DNA of 64,000 bases from Cantharellus purpuraceus (GCA_025174535.1 JALBUN010000011.1:620001-684000), one strand, 5' to 3'; counted from the first letter of the stretch, positions 45,945 through 58,558 are shown. A program made the numbers and translations. Notes: generated by a model from the letters alone, not told the origin.

Positions 45945-46290
45945 CTTGAGCAATGGCTTTTTTGCCTTGACTACTGTCTTGAGATGATTCATTTTCAGTG
46001 TATTCCTGAGTTTTTGTGGACAGACATGATTCTGAATGATAGTGTTCATAAAATTTGGTCATCTGCCAGTGGTAATTTGATTGACAATCCTCCTCTGGTC
46101 AGTTATAGAGAGCTTGGATGGCCTGCCTCCTTGATCATTCTCCTTATCTATTTCCTGTTGAACAGCAACTTGTGTGATGGTCAGAGGTAAAAAACTATAT
46201 TGTATACATGTGCTGACTAATAGGAAGTGCACTATATCTATAGAGTAAGTGAGTGTACTTCCTCTTCTACACTCCCCCTCACTCATTATC

Positions 46291-49243
46291 ATATATCACC
46301 AAGCCAAGCTTAGCACAATGTATGCCATGTGGTGCTAGTGGTAGTGCCTTGGTGTGATTGCATCTACAACCATCTCTGCCATCAGAATGAACTCAATCTG
46401 GAGTTTACCATCAGCAACTTTCTCACATATGTAGTGATACTGCACATCAATGTGTTTAGAGTGGTTGTGGAACATGAGGTTCTTGGTGAGTGCTATGGCT
46501 CCCTGGTTGTCCACAAATATTTTGATGAACTGAATGTTCATGCCTAGTTCCTTTAAGACGCTTGTTCAGAAATACAACAAATACGTATATACAACCTATT
46601 TTCCTCAAATTTTATACAATACACTTCAATTCAAACTTATTTTCATATTTCAACATGATTCTCAAATTTTACACAATATACTAGATTAAAACATATTGTG
46701 ATATTTTGGCATAATTCTCAAAAATAATTCTTTTTTTCCCCATTTAGTGGTGGCAACTCTCTTGAAGGAACATCCAAATATCATTGATTCTTTCTTATAC
46801 AATACTTATAACATAATTTGAACTATCTTTAATCCCCACCTGGTATTTGTATATCTAAATACCCTATATAATACCAATTATATTAATACAGACATTCCTA
46901 TTATATCCATGTAAATAATTATGTTCATCTCAACCAAATATCTTATCTTTTAAAGTTTATTAAAATATAGAATATATGTTTATATTTATGAAAATTTCAC
47001 ACATCCGAAATCTTTTAAGATATCCAAATTGTAACTCCCTGGCTTTATGTATCATTGAAATCCTGATGTATATCTCCTATACATCAGAATATTGTATACT
47101 GACATGATTCCAAACAAGCGTCATAGGACTTGCTTGGTGGCTTCCCAGTGCACCTACCCTGGATTTGCCATGTACTTGCATAGCACACTGAGTGCATATG
47201 CAATGTCCAGTTGTGTTGCCACCATAATGTATAGCAGCATGCCTACCAGCTCCATGTAAGGTATGCCATCCATTTTCTCATATTCAGCATCATTCTGTGG
47301 ACTCATCTCAGCTGTCATGTATGTTCCTGGGGCAAATGGTGTTGCTACTGGCACAGCATCTTCAAGTGAAAACCTGCACAGCAGACTGTTGACAAATGAC
47401 ATCTGCAACAGTGCTATTGTTCAGCTTCCATGATTGCATTTGAAAGTGATCTCCAGCATCCAGGTAAGCTTCCCCTCACTTGATATGCCATATGTCTCAG
47501 CAAATTGATGCTTAAGTTCTAGAAATTTATCTTCAAGTCCTACACAGATTACATCATCAACCCTGAGCCATCCTCCCATGTTCTTCAGAAGGCACTTGGA
47601 TCTGAGGTGAGTTTCTTTCAGCTGATTTTTGCCATGAACTCTGGCTTCTCTTCTTTCCAATAGTGCCTCCCCTGGACTGTTCCATACAGCAGCTTCAACA
47701 GCTGCCGTACCAGTGTTGGGTCTGTTGGGTGTTCAAAACCCAGTGGGGGCTTCATATAGACAGTCTCATGAAGCAGGCAGTGCAGGTAAGTGGAAGTGAC
47801 ATCAAACTGCCATATTGCCATGTTCTGACTTGCTGCTGCTACTAGAATGATCCACAGCATCTCAAAATGCATTACCATTGCACAATTCTGTGCAGGGTCA
47901 AAATGAATGCTGGGGATCTGTGTGAATCCTTGTGGACAATACCTCACTTTGAATCCCATGATCATGCCTTCAGTGTCACACTTTGTCCTCAAGACAGTCT
48001 TGGAGTCCATTACCAGTGCATTTCCACTATGTGCCCACTCATAGACACCATGCTTCACTTGTCTAGCACTTTATTCCAGTATGGCACATTCAGGCCTGCA
48101 AGCACCTCCTTTATGGTGAGTGGGTTATCTGGTGATGGTACATTTGCTGACTTGACATTATCCATCAGTGGCTCTCCTGCCATGTCTGAAATTGCAAACC
48201 CAAATGCAATGCCTTCCTGTGGCTTGCATATCTGGCCTGATCATGTCATATGGGCAGGGTAATCTGGCACAGTACTCACTACAGTGGCCAGCTGAGGTCA
48301 CATGGGGATTCTTATGGTGAGTCTTTTGCTCCCAGTCTGTGCAGCCAGCATCAGTGGCTGACTTGGTGACTCATCTTGTTCTCTGCTAGTAGCTGGCACC
48401 CATGCATCTGGGATTGAAACTGGGATTATTGGTCCCAATGATGCTTCATGGAAAATTAGATCACACACCCTATGTACCTTATCAGACTTGGGTTCCAGGA
48501 CCTAGTAGCCACCATCCCATGGCTCATAGCCCACCATGTAGCCTCTCCATGACCATGAGTCCAATTTCTGTGTCTTTTCCTTTGTGGTATGCACACTGAC
48601 TTGGTCAAAGATTGCCTATATTGGGTGCTTCACCATAGAAAGTTGCATATGGTGTCTTGCACATGTCAGTGATCTATTCTGTAGGTAAGCCATTGTTTTG
48701 AATGCTAGCATCCAATAGCACTTAGGCAGCTTTGCCTCCAATGGCATGGCACATGCACTCTCTATGATTGTCTGGTTCATCCACTCTCCAATGCCATTCA
48801 TCTGGGGCAAGTGATGTGTAAAGCTAGATGCTGGCTTCATCAAGGTAAGCTTTAAACTTTCTCTGCATGAACTCTTTCACATTGTCACACATGACAGCAT
48901 GAATCTTTTGCTGACAGCTGTTTTCTACCTTTGCTTTCCAGCCTTTGAAGACCTCAAGTACTTGGTCACAGCTAGCCATTGGCTCCATGGTGCAGATATG
49001 TGATTTATCATCAACTAAGGTGAGTCCATAGTGCTTTCCATCACATGACTGAGTTTCTATAAAACCAATAGTGTCCATATGAACCAGATTAAGTAGCCCC
49101 TCAGCATGGTGCCATCCAGGGTGAATGGTAAGCATGTTTGCTTCCCTTCAATGCACACTAAGCAATCTGAATGTGTGGGTAGGGGTTTTTCAGCATCAGT
49201 GATCCTGGTGTTCTTTGCAGCTTCTTCAGTAAGCTGTTTACAG
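46291..49243 (-). mobile_element. Ty1/copia retrotransposon, degenerate pol
   Basis: On the minus strand from right to left: integrase (LVHMDTIGFIETQ near 49080, CDNVKEFMQRKFKAYL near 48870, HHLPQMNGIGEWMNQTIIES near 48790). Then comes RT (KVRYCPQGFTQIPSIHFDPA near 47940, WQFDVTSTYLHCLLHETVYM near 47790, PFAPGTYMTAEMSPQNDAEY near 47310, with YMELVGMLLYIMVATQLDIAY). RNase H follows (FVDNQGAIALTKNLMFHNHS KHIDV near 46450). Stops and frame changes are frequent. An AT-rich insert occupies 46557-47122. Confidence 0.88.
46557..47122. mobile_element. AT-rich insert with 10-bp terminal inverted repeats (MITE-like)
   Basis: GACGCTTGTT at 46557-46566 is the exact reverse complement of AACAAGCGTC at 47113-47122. 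The 566-bp segment is far more AT-rich than its surroundings and interrupts the copia RNase H region between KQVL and LKELGMNIQF. No target duplication is clear and no open frame is present. A different origin, such as organellar DNA, is possible. Confidence 0.4.
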
Positions 49244-50236
49244 CATTAGAGGCTAAAGGAAGTAGGTGGATGAATCCAACCATCCAATCAGTGACACTCT
49301 GAAGTGGGTAACAGCAATATGTGAAGTAGTCTATGTTGTTCTAACTGCCGGACATTTAGCTGCCGGACTTCTGGGGAGAAGGGAGAGGAGAGGGGGATTA
49401 CAGGGGACAGGGGAGGAACAGGAGCATATAGGAGGCTCAGGAGGTTTTGAGGGACAAAGGGGGTAAAGGAGGACGGTTACAGGAATGGAATAGGGAACAG
49501 GAGAAGCCCCTGTGAGTTCCAGAACTTCCTGGACATTATTTTCGCTTTTATTTTCATCATTTCATCATCATGGACACTTCCCCCCATCATCATCTCATCA
49601 TCCATCCCATCATTAACTCAGGACATTTACGAATGACTTCACTCATTCATAGGACTTAGTATCATATATAAATCACATCTGTAATGCACTTGAATAGATC
49701 AGAGAATTTCCTCTCACCTGTTTCTGTCTGTGTGTCTGAATCTATTCGTATCTGGAATATCTCCAGAACGAACACGTATTTCTATTAGCTTTTGCATATT
49801 CTATTAGAATATTGCATATCCCACTCGAATCTCGAATTACGAAGCCATACAATAACTGGCTATTTCTCTATTAAGCATTTACTCTTGTTCGAGTCATCTG
49901 CTCCTGATCCCTGCTCAAATTGTCAATATCTAGACGAAGATCACACCAAATCCCATCAAACTTCGTAGGAAGATACTACTCAAGTATATCTTCAATTCGA
50001 CTACGCATACATCCAGTTCCCACCACTGCTCCACTTTCTATTCGACTTCTGCTCGTCACTACACTCCAGCAAAGCAATTATTTACATTATTCAAATAACA
50101 GTCTAGCAACTACTTCACATGAGTTCAAGATTCTAATGCTCTGCAAAGGCAGTACACACTAGTAACTTAAACAAGAGCACTAATGGCAGGACTATCGACA
50201 GACAATCTCACCCTGTAGATTTGTAGTCATGTGAGG
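49244..50236 (-). mobile_element. Fragment of a family 2 LTR hosting a nested LTR
   Basis: 49244-49333 and 50101-50236 are adjacent parts of the family 2 LTR (the GGCTAAAGGAAGTAGGTGGA block and the AGACAATCTCACCCTGTAG block). They are separated by the solo LTR 49334-50100 and cut on the right by another LTR at 50237. Confidence 0.8.
49334..50100 (-). mobile_element. Solo LTR (family 3), 767 bp, TSD GTCTA
   Basis: An inverted copy of 29233-29997 (TGTTGTTCTAACTGCC at the left, TTATTCAAATAACA at the right), flanked by GTCTA at 49329-49333 and 50101-50105. Very similar to 29233-29997, so recent. Confidence 0.9.
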
Positions 50237-50832
50237 TGTTAAGTGTTGAAAATCTCAGAGTGCAAAGGAGTCACTGGAGTTTGGATGCTAGTGAGGAAGA
50301 GGGTGGGACTTTACTGTTCCAGTTCAACTGGAGACAGACGTCGACAATAACTATTGTCGGATTGAGTGGACTTGGCCCCAACTTGTGTGTTGCGCCCCCT
50401 TGAATCGTCAGTCCAATATTTTGGAGATTGGAGTATGGAGTTGAATCAAGGATCCAGAATTTGACTTGTCAAGAAGATACTTGTCAAGAAGCTAGCAACC
50501 AAGAAGCTGATGGGGAATCTTAGTCAATATACAAACTGCTGTAACATACAGAGAGTAGCCTGTATAAGTATGTGAAGAAATGAATGATAAACTAAAAGTG
50601 ATAGGACAATAAGACAGATATGGAATACAACACAGAAAGGAGTTCAGAGTTCGGACTCAAGTCTGAACTAATACTAAACAATAATGGCTTGTTGTAACCC
50701 ATAAGAAGAAAACTACTTATAAGGAGAACAATAATGGAGTTTGGGGTTGACAGAGGTGGAGTTAACAGAGATGGAGTAAAAGGAGATGGAGATGGGATCC
50801 AGAGATCAGACTTGGTGTTACAGGATGTAACA
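50237..50832 (+). mobile_element. 5' LTR (family 4) of a gypsy element
   Basis: It starts TGTTAAGTGTTGAAAATC and ends GGATGTAACA, 596 bp. It is followed by internal sequence with a gypsy-type protease frame, so it is the 5' LTR of this element rather than a solo LTR. Inserted at ...GTGAGG within the family 2 LTR fragment. Confidence 0.78.
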
Positions 50833-50858
50833 CATTCACAGTATGGTCTCTGAATCAG

Positions 50859-51425
50859 TTGCAGCTGCAATGGATGCCAAGAAGCAGCACAGAAGGCATC
50901 AACTCCAGCACAAGAGGAAAAACAGAGTTTTCAGGCCAGTCAGCAGTGAAGAGCATGCACCACTTGACAAATTGGTCTTCAGTTCTTGAATCATGTACAA
51001 TAGGGCTCACAAGCAATATGCTATACTCATATCCCTCCCATGATCAGACTGAAACCAAAACAGCCATGTCTAAAACTTCTTCTCAACTCCTAACTGAACA
51101 TGATAACCCTCCTCATATCTATGTTCAATCTGCACACATCCATCAATGTACAAGAATCCCTCTGAAAATCCACTCTGTAGACACTGGATACCCTCTAGCA
51201 GTGGATGCACTCCTCAACAGTGGAGCCACAGGGATGTTCATTGATGTAGAATATGTTAAGGCAGAGAAACTTCAAACACATCGCCTGCCATGTGCCATAC
51301 CTGTTTATAACATTGACAGGACCCCCAATGAAGCCAGTTCAATCAAGGCAGAAGTTGACCTCATCTGCACATATGGGACCCATACAGAACATACCACATT
51401 CTCTGTTACAAGCTTGGGAAGTTGA
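50859..51425 (+). mobile_element. Gypsy retropepsin fragment (catalytic Asp replaced by Asn)
   Basis: The open frame encodes a retroviral-type protease region: DALLNSGATGMFIDVEYV, HRLPCAIPVYNIDRTPNEAS and the end TFSVTSLGS. In this gypsy family the motif is normally D-S-G-A-T-G; here codon 51216-51218 is AAC (Asn), so the enzyme would be inactive. GAC to AAC is a G-to-A change. No RT follows before 53 kb. Confidence 0.72.
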
Positions 51426-53117
51426 AGGTTATTGTAACCCATATCAAGGAAACTACTTATCAAGAAAACAATAAACAGAGTTTGGGGTTGTTGGAGATGG
51501 AGTTGTCAGAGATGGAGTCAGAGTCCAGAGATCAGACTTGGTGTTACAGGATGTAACACCCTCCTTTATCATTAGTTCACCTCCTTCACTGAGCAACTAA
51601 AGTCTGTCTCTCTTCACAATATCCAAGTTACTTCTCATGACTTGCAAATTAATATTCTGATTGGCCACCCACTGTATCTATTGCCGATTGTGAGGATACT
51701 GCTACTCCAACACATCCTCAAAGGTACAATCCTGCATATAACCAGGTTACCTTGGATATCTCTCTCCTGGCTGTAGGCTTCTATATTTGGAGACTTACTA
51801 ACACTATTTGCTACATCTTCATAGCATTCACTGGCTCAGAGTTTATCCCCTCAGCCAAAAATCAATCTTGACATACCCCTACATTTCTTGTAACACACCA
51901 TCAAGTCATAATAAACTCTAACCCTAAGTGTTGTAACTTATCACAGTGGTGCTTCCAACATCAGGTCATCATCTCCAGCATCCTCAGAAACTTCACTGCC
52001 ATTAAATTCAAGTAGTTTGCCTTGCCTGACTGACAGTTCTGATTGCATAAAATGTGGTGATAGAATGCATTGCTGTGAAACACTGAGCATTGGAGCCATA
52101 TATGTACAACATGTCTTGGGGGCTACTAGCTAGTTGGGCACCAATATTACAGTTGTGTTAATAATTATTGGTTTGCTAATAATTATTGGCAAACATATAC
52201 TCTCTAATAGGTATGAGTGTAAAGACTGAGGTGAAAAGACGGAAGTATTACGTCTGGGTATATGATTTATTATGGGTGTATGGGGGCTCATGATCAACAA
52301 GGAAGGCTGATGCTGGTGTATTCGTTTGCAGCTTATCTACTTGGGACAAAGGAAAGCTCGGTCCCACGGACAGCACAAATTAATTCAATAGACACTACTA
52401 TCACCAAACGACCACAATACACGAGGTGCAAGTTGATATTACTCAGTTGCACTGGGACAATGGAGCGGATGCGCCGTTGGCAGCCCGTAGCCTCCGAGTC
52501 GGCGTTGCCCGTTTGACCTCGTGATGCGAACCTGATGCATGTTGGTTTTCTCGAGTCACTTGCACAATAGGCGGTGCTAGAGTCTGGTTGTTTTTCCAAT
52601 GTCGTTTGGCATGTTATAACATAGTCGAGTGGACAGCACTTTCAGATTCAGAACGTTCTCTTTGACTGGTAACAGCCTGGAGCTGCGGGTGCCATATACT
52701 AGAATTGACAACTTTGCTCGCTGTCTGCGCATGGCCTAAGCCTCGTGTTTTCAGACAGTCCGCGTCTCGAGGAAGTCAAGCCAATTAATAGAGATAAAGG
52801 AGTTATTTGAAACACGCTTCACCCGGAGCGTTCCAAGGCTCTATTTCGCTTGACATGCTTTGTCTTTATTCGCCTTCCTTTCATTGACCAGATCACCTGT
52901 CCATGTCTGGAACTTGCGCCTCGTGGATCAGAGGGCAATTATCGAGAAGACCGTTTAGTACTATTACACAGCCTATAGTACCTTCCCCCAGCTTAGGCGA
53001 ATAACAATTACCTAGCCATACACCAAATAGCTAGTGCCTCACGAATCACAAATGCTAACACATCATTGTGATTAATACATCCAGTTGGGGTAGGGCGGCC
53101 ACGCACGTCGACATAAA
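51426..53117. other. LTR piece and unassigned DNA
   Basis: 51427-51558 repeats the 3' end of the family 4 LTR (GTTATTGTAACCCAT ... GGATGTAACA). 51560-52250 is CpG-poor with worn pol-like sequence (SHDLQINILIGHPLYLLPI near 51640) that I cannot place securely. From about 52260 CpGs return; 52470-52560 resembles 39505-39699. No intact gene is seen. Confidence 0.4.
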
Positions 53118-55181
53118 ATGACCACAATATCCGCATTATCTGCCAACATGACTTCACCTAACATTCATATCCTTGAGCTGACCCCTCCTGAGCTCGTTGA
53201 TCACCACACATCAGTACGTTGAGACTCTGCCACCATGTAATAGATATGAAATCCTGAGCAATCTCTTCGATTTGACAGTACATACGAGATGCTCTCCGAT
53301 GGGGATTCAGTGCACACGGGACCAGCACAACGTCCTTTCGTGGCGGGAATCCCAGTCAGTCCTTGCGATCGCAAACGGGGATAGCTGCCGAAGGCACCTT
53401 GACATTCAGTGCCTCTCCCGTCCCTTATGCATTCGAATCTTTCAAAGAGCCCCAAATAGTGCATCCGATTAGGGCGGAAGTAGCACCGCTGTCCCATTAT
53501 GGTCCTCCTGACAGCAAATTGGAGCCATCTGAATTACCATTATGCGACATTGCTTCTGGTGAGTCGTTCTGTAACTTCTCGTCTCACGTTGATCTAAGAA
53601 ACTTAGCCCACGAGTACACGGCGAAGGTTGTGAGTGTGATACTTTTACGATTCAACCATGCAGTCACCACCCAACTGTATTCATAGGAGATTTCCAGAAA
53701 ATCCTTCCGTGTCCAAATCGATACAGGTAGTACCTCATATAATCTGTCGAGTCATGAATATTTACTGTGCCTGTTGTCTAGGATCATCTTCACGGTATGC
53801 TTCACGGCCAGTGTCAAGTATCACACTAGATCTAATAAAATCAGTTGGGTTTTCGGAGAAAACTATAATATTGTCAAGGGCGACTTGGGTAAAGTTTATA
53901 TACCCTGGCATACTGTGTATTCCCCTGGGTCCAATGCCCGATGTCATGGAAGGAGCAGATTTGAGGCCAAATACTCCGATGGTTCGCACTCGAGTGAGTA
54001 ATATCACCCCTATGCGCTCTTCGTGCTGAACCTGTACTGTTGTTCCAGAGGGACCTATATATGAGGACGTTTGGAAATTCACTACTCAGGCTGGTTCTTA
54101 CCTGGCTGTCGACATGATCTTTGGTGCTGCCACAGAAGTGCATGAGGTGCTCGCTTCGAGCTGCATCGACGGCATCCTCGGGTTAAACTTCGCCCCGTAT
54201 GCCCCATTTCTCTAACTGCCAGGCTACTACTTATGGAGGACTTGTTCAAGTCCGCATGGCGAGGCGTTTGCTAATGCCCAACCAGACGTACGTTCCATTC
54301 TGTCGATGTTACCCGATGCTCAACATTGTATCCTCGACTCTAGTCGATTCTTGTAACTCTGGTCAGCAAACGCCTGATAAGCGTAGGTTCTCGTACTTCA
54401 AAGATCAGTGCAGCCATTGCTCAGTATTTTTAGAGCTATATGTTTTGCATCTGCATGGATAGGAGCGGGTGAATTTATGCCATTTGAGTTAACATGCACA
54501 ACATCTGACTAGCACACATTTGTAGACCAAGTTTTCTGTCCCTTGGTGGCATCCCACCCGAGCTTCCTGGGCCTTCGCAATGGATCGCTGTACCGCGCGG
54601 ACGGACGAACTGGATCATCCCATGCAAGGCTTTTGGTTGGGGGGTATCTCCTACCCAGCAAGGGTTCCAAAAACTGACCCTCCAACCTCATATTGATGTC
54701 CTTGTGGATACCGGTGCGTTACCACGATGTTGGGGAGAGTCAATTGTTCTAAAAAATAGTAATGCAAGGGACAACCTTGTGCTATTTTCCAAATGAAGTC
54801 TTGGACTTCGTTTATTCAAAGTTAGAAGGTAGAAAGATGACAGACAGGCAATATCTGCTTCCGGATCAACATGTTGCCACTGGTGGAAAACAGATCTGGA
54901 TAGAGTTGGGCGGCATGTGGATTTTGTGGAACAAGAAGGCATTTTACGGGCCGCTTAAACACGGCTCGACGAACCCAATGGATGATGGATGGTATGACGG
55001 CCAATTGCTTTCAAAAGATATTCTGCGCATTCAATGTTCCATTTTGGGAGCAGTGCGTCTTCCGCCCCCTCTGATATGCTCAATTGATGACGAGGGATTC
55101 CAGGTTTTCCTTGAGCATATAAACGTCCACTTCGATGCAGATTTAAATGCGCCCAAAGTGGCTTTTACGCAACGGCGTTGA
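53118..55181 (+). CDS. A1-type aspartic peptidase-like protein, copy 3, 12 exons, 486 aa
   Basis: Exons: 53118-53213, 53279-53558, 53607-53629, 53687-53726, 53782-53794, 53845-53993, 54049-54196, 54251-54287, 54344-54382, 54434-54468, 54526-54713 and 54769-55181. The sum is 1461 nt with every phase consistent. Both catalytic motifs are canonical: QIDTGSSSRWVFG (Asp145) and VLVDTGTTLCYFP (Asp348), where copies 1 and 2 have DSG. SCIDGILGLNFAP precedes the C-terminal lobe, and IIPCKAFGWGVSPTQQ is shared with the other copies. The two microexons (23 and 13 nt) match in length and phase. The intron that separates exons 12 and 13 elsewhere is absent. There is no signal peptide (start MTTISALSANMTS). 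An in-frame ATG at 53148 is an alternative start. Confidence 0.8.
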
Positions 55182-56278
55182 CTTCTGAATGGAGTCTAAG
55201 CCTCATTAGACGAAACAAGCTGAATGGGAATAGATCCTGCGCTCCCGTCACAGTTTTACAATGCCGTACATTTGTCTCCTAAGTAGTGATAGACCATATA
55301 TATCTTCAGGGATAACTTCACGTGTTAATCTCCTTGCTGTAGTAAGACTTTGAGAGTGTAATAGCTACATGGTTTATCAGGAAAAAGGGTCCTGGAATCA
55401 TAGCTACCTCGGCTGTGTATGTAAGGCCGAAAAGTGCTGAGCGCATGACATAGCTAACCACTATAGGAAAAAATCGCACTAAAATTCAGGGGGATTAGCA
55501 CTAACTCTGTATTTAAGTACAAATTTACACATGTGTAACAGTTCAAAGTTTTTTGAAGGATACATCACCTAATTTTAGTGTTATTTTGCACTTTAAATAA
55601 GGAGTGAAAATTTGCCGTTGAACACATCATCATGATCTCATTTTAAATATCAAAATGTACTTTTTTCAAGCTGATGTCTTCTATCAACTGCAGTTATGTC
55701 AGTGTTAAGTACATTGAACAAGAATAATATATAACACACTAGAAAGTTTGCCAATCCTCATCATCATCCTCCAAATCCACAAAGGCAGTGCAAGCAAGTC
55801 TCCGCTAGCCATGGTGTGCCATCAGTGTGTTTTTTTTCCACATATGTGCATGCCATCCACAAATGTGGACATGCTCTATATTCCAATAGAATTATTGGTT
55901 GAGTCCATTAATACACATCTATATTTCCCCTGTGTCACTGTAACCCACTTGCAGCTAGTCATCATTGTGAAAGTCTGATGGGAAAGACATGCTGCCTGAT
56001 GTAGACACAGGAAGCAAGTTCTAGAATGCTTATGCAAGCCCCCCCCTGCAGATTGGCAGTCAGGCTCACCAGATTTTTCAAATTTAATTCAATCCATTTC
56101 CCACTCTTCAGACTCTTTGTGTTGCACTGTCATCCCATCCACATGCATGCAAACACTCCATCATATCTGATGATATCAAGACCCACAAGGGCAGTGCCCA
56201 TTGACTCTAGGTCTTTGTCTGCCCTTAGCTACATCAAGTAAAGCACCTTCCAATGCATGCATTAGTATTGGAGTGCAC
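55182..56278. other. No supported gene
   Basis: AT-rich, CpG-poor DNA after the peptidase gene. A short frame reads LPDVDTGSK near 55990-56017, superficially like an aspartic protease site, but no context supports it. No RNA gene is seen. Confidence 0.4.
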
Positions 56279-56790
56279 TGTTATGATTATATTCATTAAC
56301 ACCCAGATCCCCATCCAATCCCCAAGATCCCTGCATATATGAAATCTATACTCCATTTGGAAACTGTACATCTCCCATAGTCTGTCCAATCATCATCATG
56401 ACTCTGCCCATCCATCTCCAGTTCCACTGATGCATCAGCATCACCATAAGAACCAGACATCCATCCCTGCCAGACTTGGACATATTCATGTAAGGCTGTT
56501 GGTCTCAGAGATCCATCACCGGAGTAATTATTCTTAGATTTTGAATATGTATTTAAGTTGTACTACTGGGGACTCCATTCCCCAGTTCAAATATTGAATC
56601 ATGCCTAGCTCCTAAGTCCAATCTGGACTATCTAAGTCTTACTCCATCTCCAAAATCTCAGACACAGGTATTAGTGAGGGCACAGCACATAAGCTGAAGC
56701 CAAGTCTGTTTCCAACCCATGTGATGCACCCCAACACCAACTCTGACTCCAACCCAAGTTCTGACCTCCCATCAGACCTAGTGCATAACA
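56279..56790 (+). mobile_element. 5' LTR (family 1) of a gypsy element, 512 bp
   Basis: It starts TGTTATGATTATATTC and ends CCTAGTGCATAACA, the inverted match of 24107-24621. Gag sequence follows from about 56820 in the same orientation. Confidence 0.8.
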
Positions 56791-58558
56791 GTATATTCAA
56801 ACTGCCACACTCACTTCTACCCAATGCCACACTCCACTGTCAACTCTGAATGTGCTGAATGGTCAAAGTGCCTGCCCCCAGCATCAAGACCATCCCCAAA
56901 GTCATTGAAGAGCCAATGGACCACATAGAGATTGTCGATGAAGAAGACAACACTCTGCCTCTGCCAAACCTTGCAGAGGCCATCCCAACTTGCCAGCAGC
57001 ATCCGTATCCCACAGGCTTCTAAGTCCCAGACCTTGGTCTGGGAACCCAACCCCTTCAATGGCTCTGACCTACTATTCAACTGTATCTTCCATTCTATGT
57101 GCATATCTCAACTTCTCATTGTCAAGAATTTATTCAAGTAATACTATGATCTATTGGAGTAAGAAGGGAGAGTTTTATGATAAGGAAAAGTTGTGAAAAG
57201 TTTGGGGATTTTTTGATTAAGGGATGAGGAGGAGGTGATTTTCGATTTTATTTTGTGAGCCATCCTTTTGTTCTACGAGGATGGCTACTACTCAAAAAGG
57301 GAGGTATTATGATGATTTTCATTTGTCATAAACCTCAAGTCAAACGGGTAAAAACTCCTTTCTCTATAAAAAGTTTTTCCCCATGACATCACATATTATC
57401 AGTATCCACATCATTTCTTTTATCATATGTTTCAATCTTACTAAAAGGCTTTTTTATCATGTGATTGCCAAATTGTATATTAGCTACAACTGTGTACAAG
57501 TATCTATGATCAGATTCACTATTCTTAATCCCTTCCAAGCTGCAAACAAACAGCTTGTGTCAACTTTCTGTCATTCCTGGAATAACTCCTAAACGACCTA
57601 TTTGATTTGAAATCTTTTGCATATCCCATTAGGATATTGCATCAACTATTGCTATATCAACTTACGAATGATTTGGATTATTACATCCATTTCTATTAAG
57701 CAAACACTTTTTTGAAGTGTTGCTATTCCCATTTCTGCTTAAATATTTATTGCAGAAGTCCCAGTTCTTAACCGAATATTTTGATATTTGGTAACATCAC
57801 TCTACTAAACAACACCTCTCCATCGACCCCACATATATCTGCATCCTTGCAGTAACTGCTCCTCTATTCAAAATTTATTGCACCACCATCTCTCACCTTC
57901 ATTCCACATTCATACACAACACCTCTCCCTCATCTTTTTCTAACACTCATCACTCCTCCATTTGCTATTCGACATCTACTCTTCACTCCCCCCCAGCAAG
58001 GCAATTTTATACTATTCTCAACATGGATGACTCCAATGACCTGATATGGTCAGAGGACTACTCCAACTTCATCTCCAAACTCCAGACCAATTTTGGTCCT
58101 TACAACCCCAAGGCCAATGCCAAGAACGAACTTGATTGACTTTGGATGAAGGAAAATCACAAGATTGCAAAATACATTGTGAGTTTCCAGCAGCTAGCTC
58201 TGAAGGTCCAATGGGGTGATGCCACACTCTGATGCCAATTTTACATTGGCCTTCCATCCTGCATCATGTGTCAGTAAGCTGGATACTCTGGTTAACCTTC
58301 ACAAGCTTGCCCAATCCATCAATGCCTGTTATTGAGAACATCAATCCAAGGTCTCCCACAAAAGTTTGACTAACAACAAATCAGACAAATCATCAACTCC
58401 AGCCAGAAGTCAGACACTGGTAATGCCACCACATCCAGTTCTGGTCAGAACAACTCTGGTCCTGGCAACAACTCCAGAGCTCACAAGAGCACTCTGGACC
58501 TCTCCACCAAGTTGGGAAAGGATGGCAAACTTACCCAGCAGGAACACCAGTGCTGCAT
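56791..58558 (+). mobile_element. Gypsy gag remains, interrupted
   Basis: 56800-57110 encodes the gag start (worn; VWEPNPFNGSD near 57040). 58022-58558 continues with DSNDLIWSEDYSNFISKLQT and STLDLSTKLGKDGKLTQQEH. An inverted family 3-like LTR lies between them. About 50 gag residues are missing at the junction. Stops and frame changes are frequent. Confidence 0.8.
57115..58022 (-). mobile_element. Old LTR related to family 3
   Basis: Read on the minus strand from 58022 it starts TGTTGAGAATAGTATAAA and runs through GCCTTGCTGGGG, as in 29233-29997. The opposite end is unclear and no target duplication was found; it has diverged strongly. Confidence 0.5.

Larger units (their letters stand above)
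42948..46290 (-). mobile_element. Tc1/mariner transposon, degenerate, split by two LTRs
   Basis: On the minus strand the helix-turn-helix region GGRPSKLSITDQRRIVNQIT lies near 46110. It continues as NTIIQNHVCPQKLRNTLK near 46010, is interrupted by the LTR 44530-45944, and resumes at 44529 down to FQQDNDPKH near 44220. It is interrupted again by the LTR 43465-44205 and ends with HTSKLIQNWFNDHGFQVL and DWPAHSPDLNLMKHLWEHLK near 43350-43460, the DDE_3 catalytic core end. A terminus-like CAGTGGCTCAAAAAACTG is at 42950. The reading frame is broken; the element is dead. Confidence 0.85.

Noticed and set aside
55990..56017. DVDTGSK, resembling an aspartic protease site
   Set aside because: A stop follows after two codons and no peptidase sequence is found on either side; probably chance.
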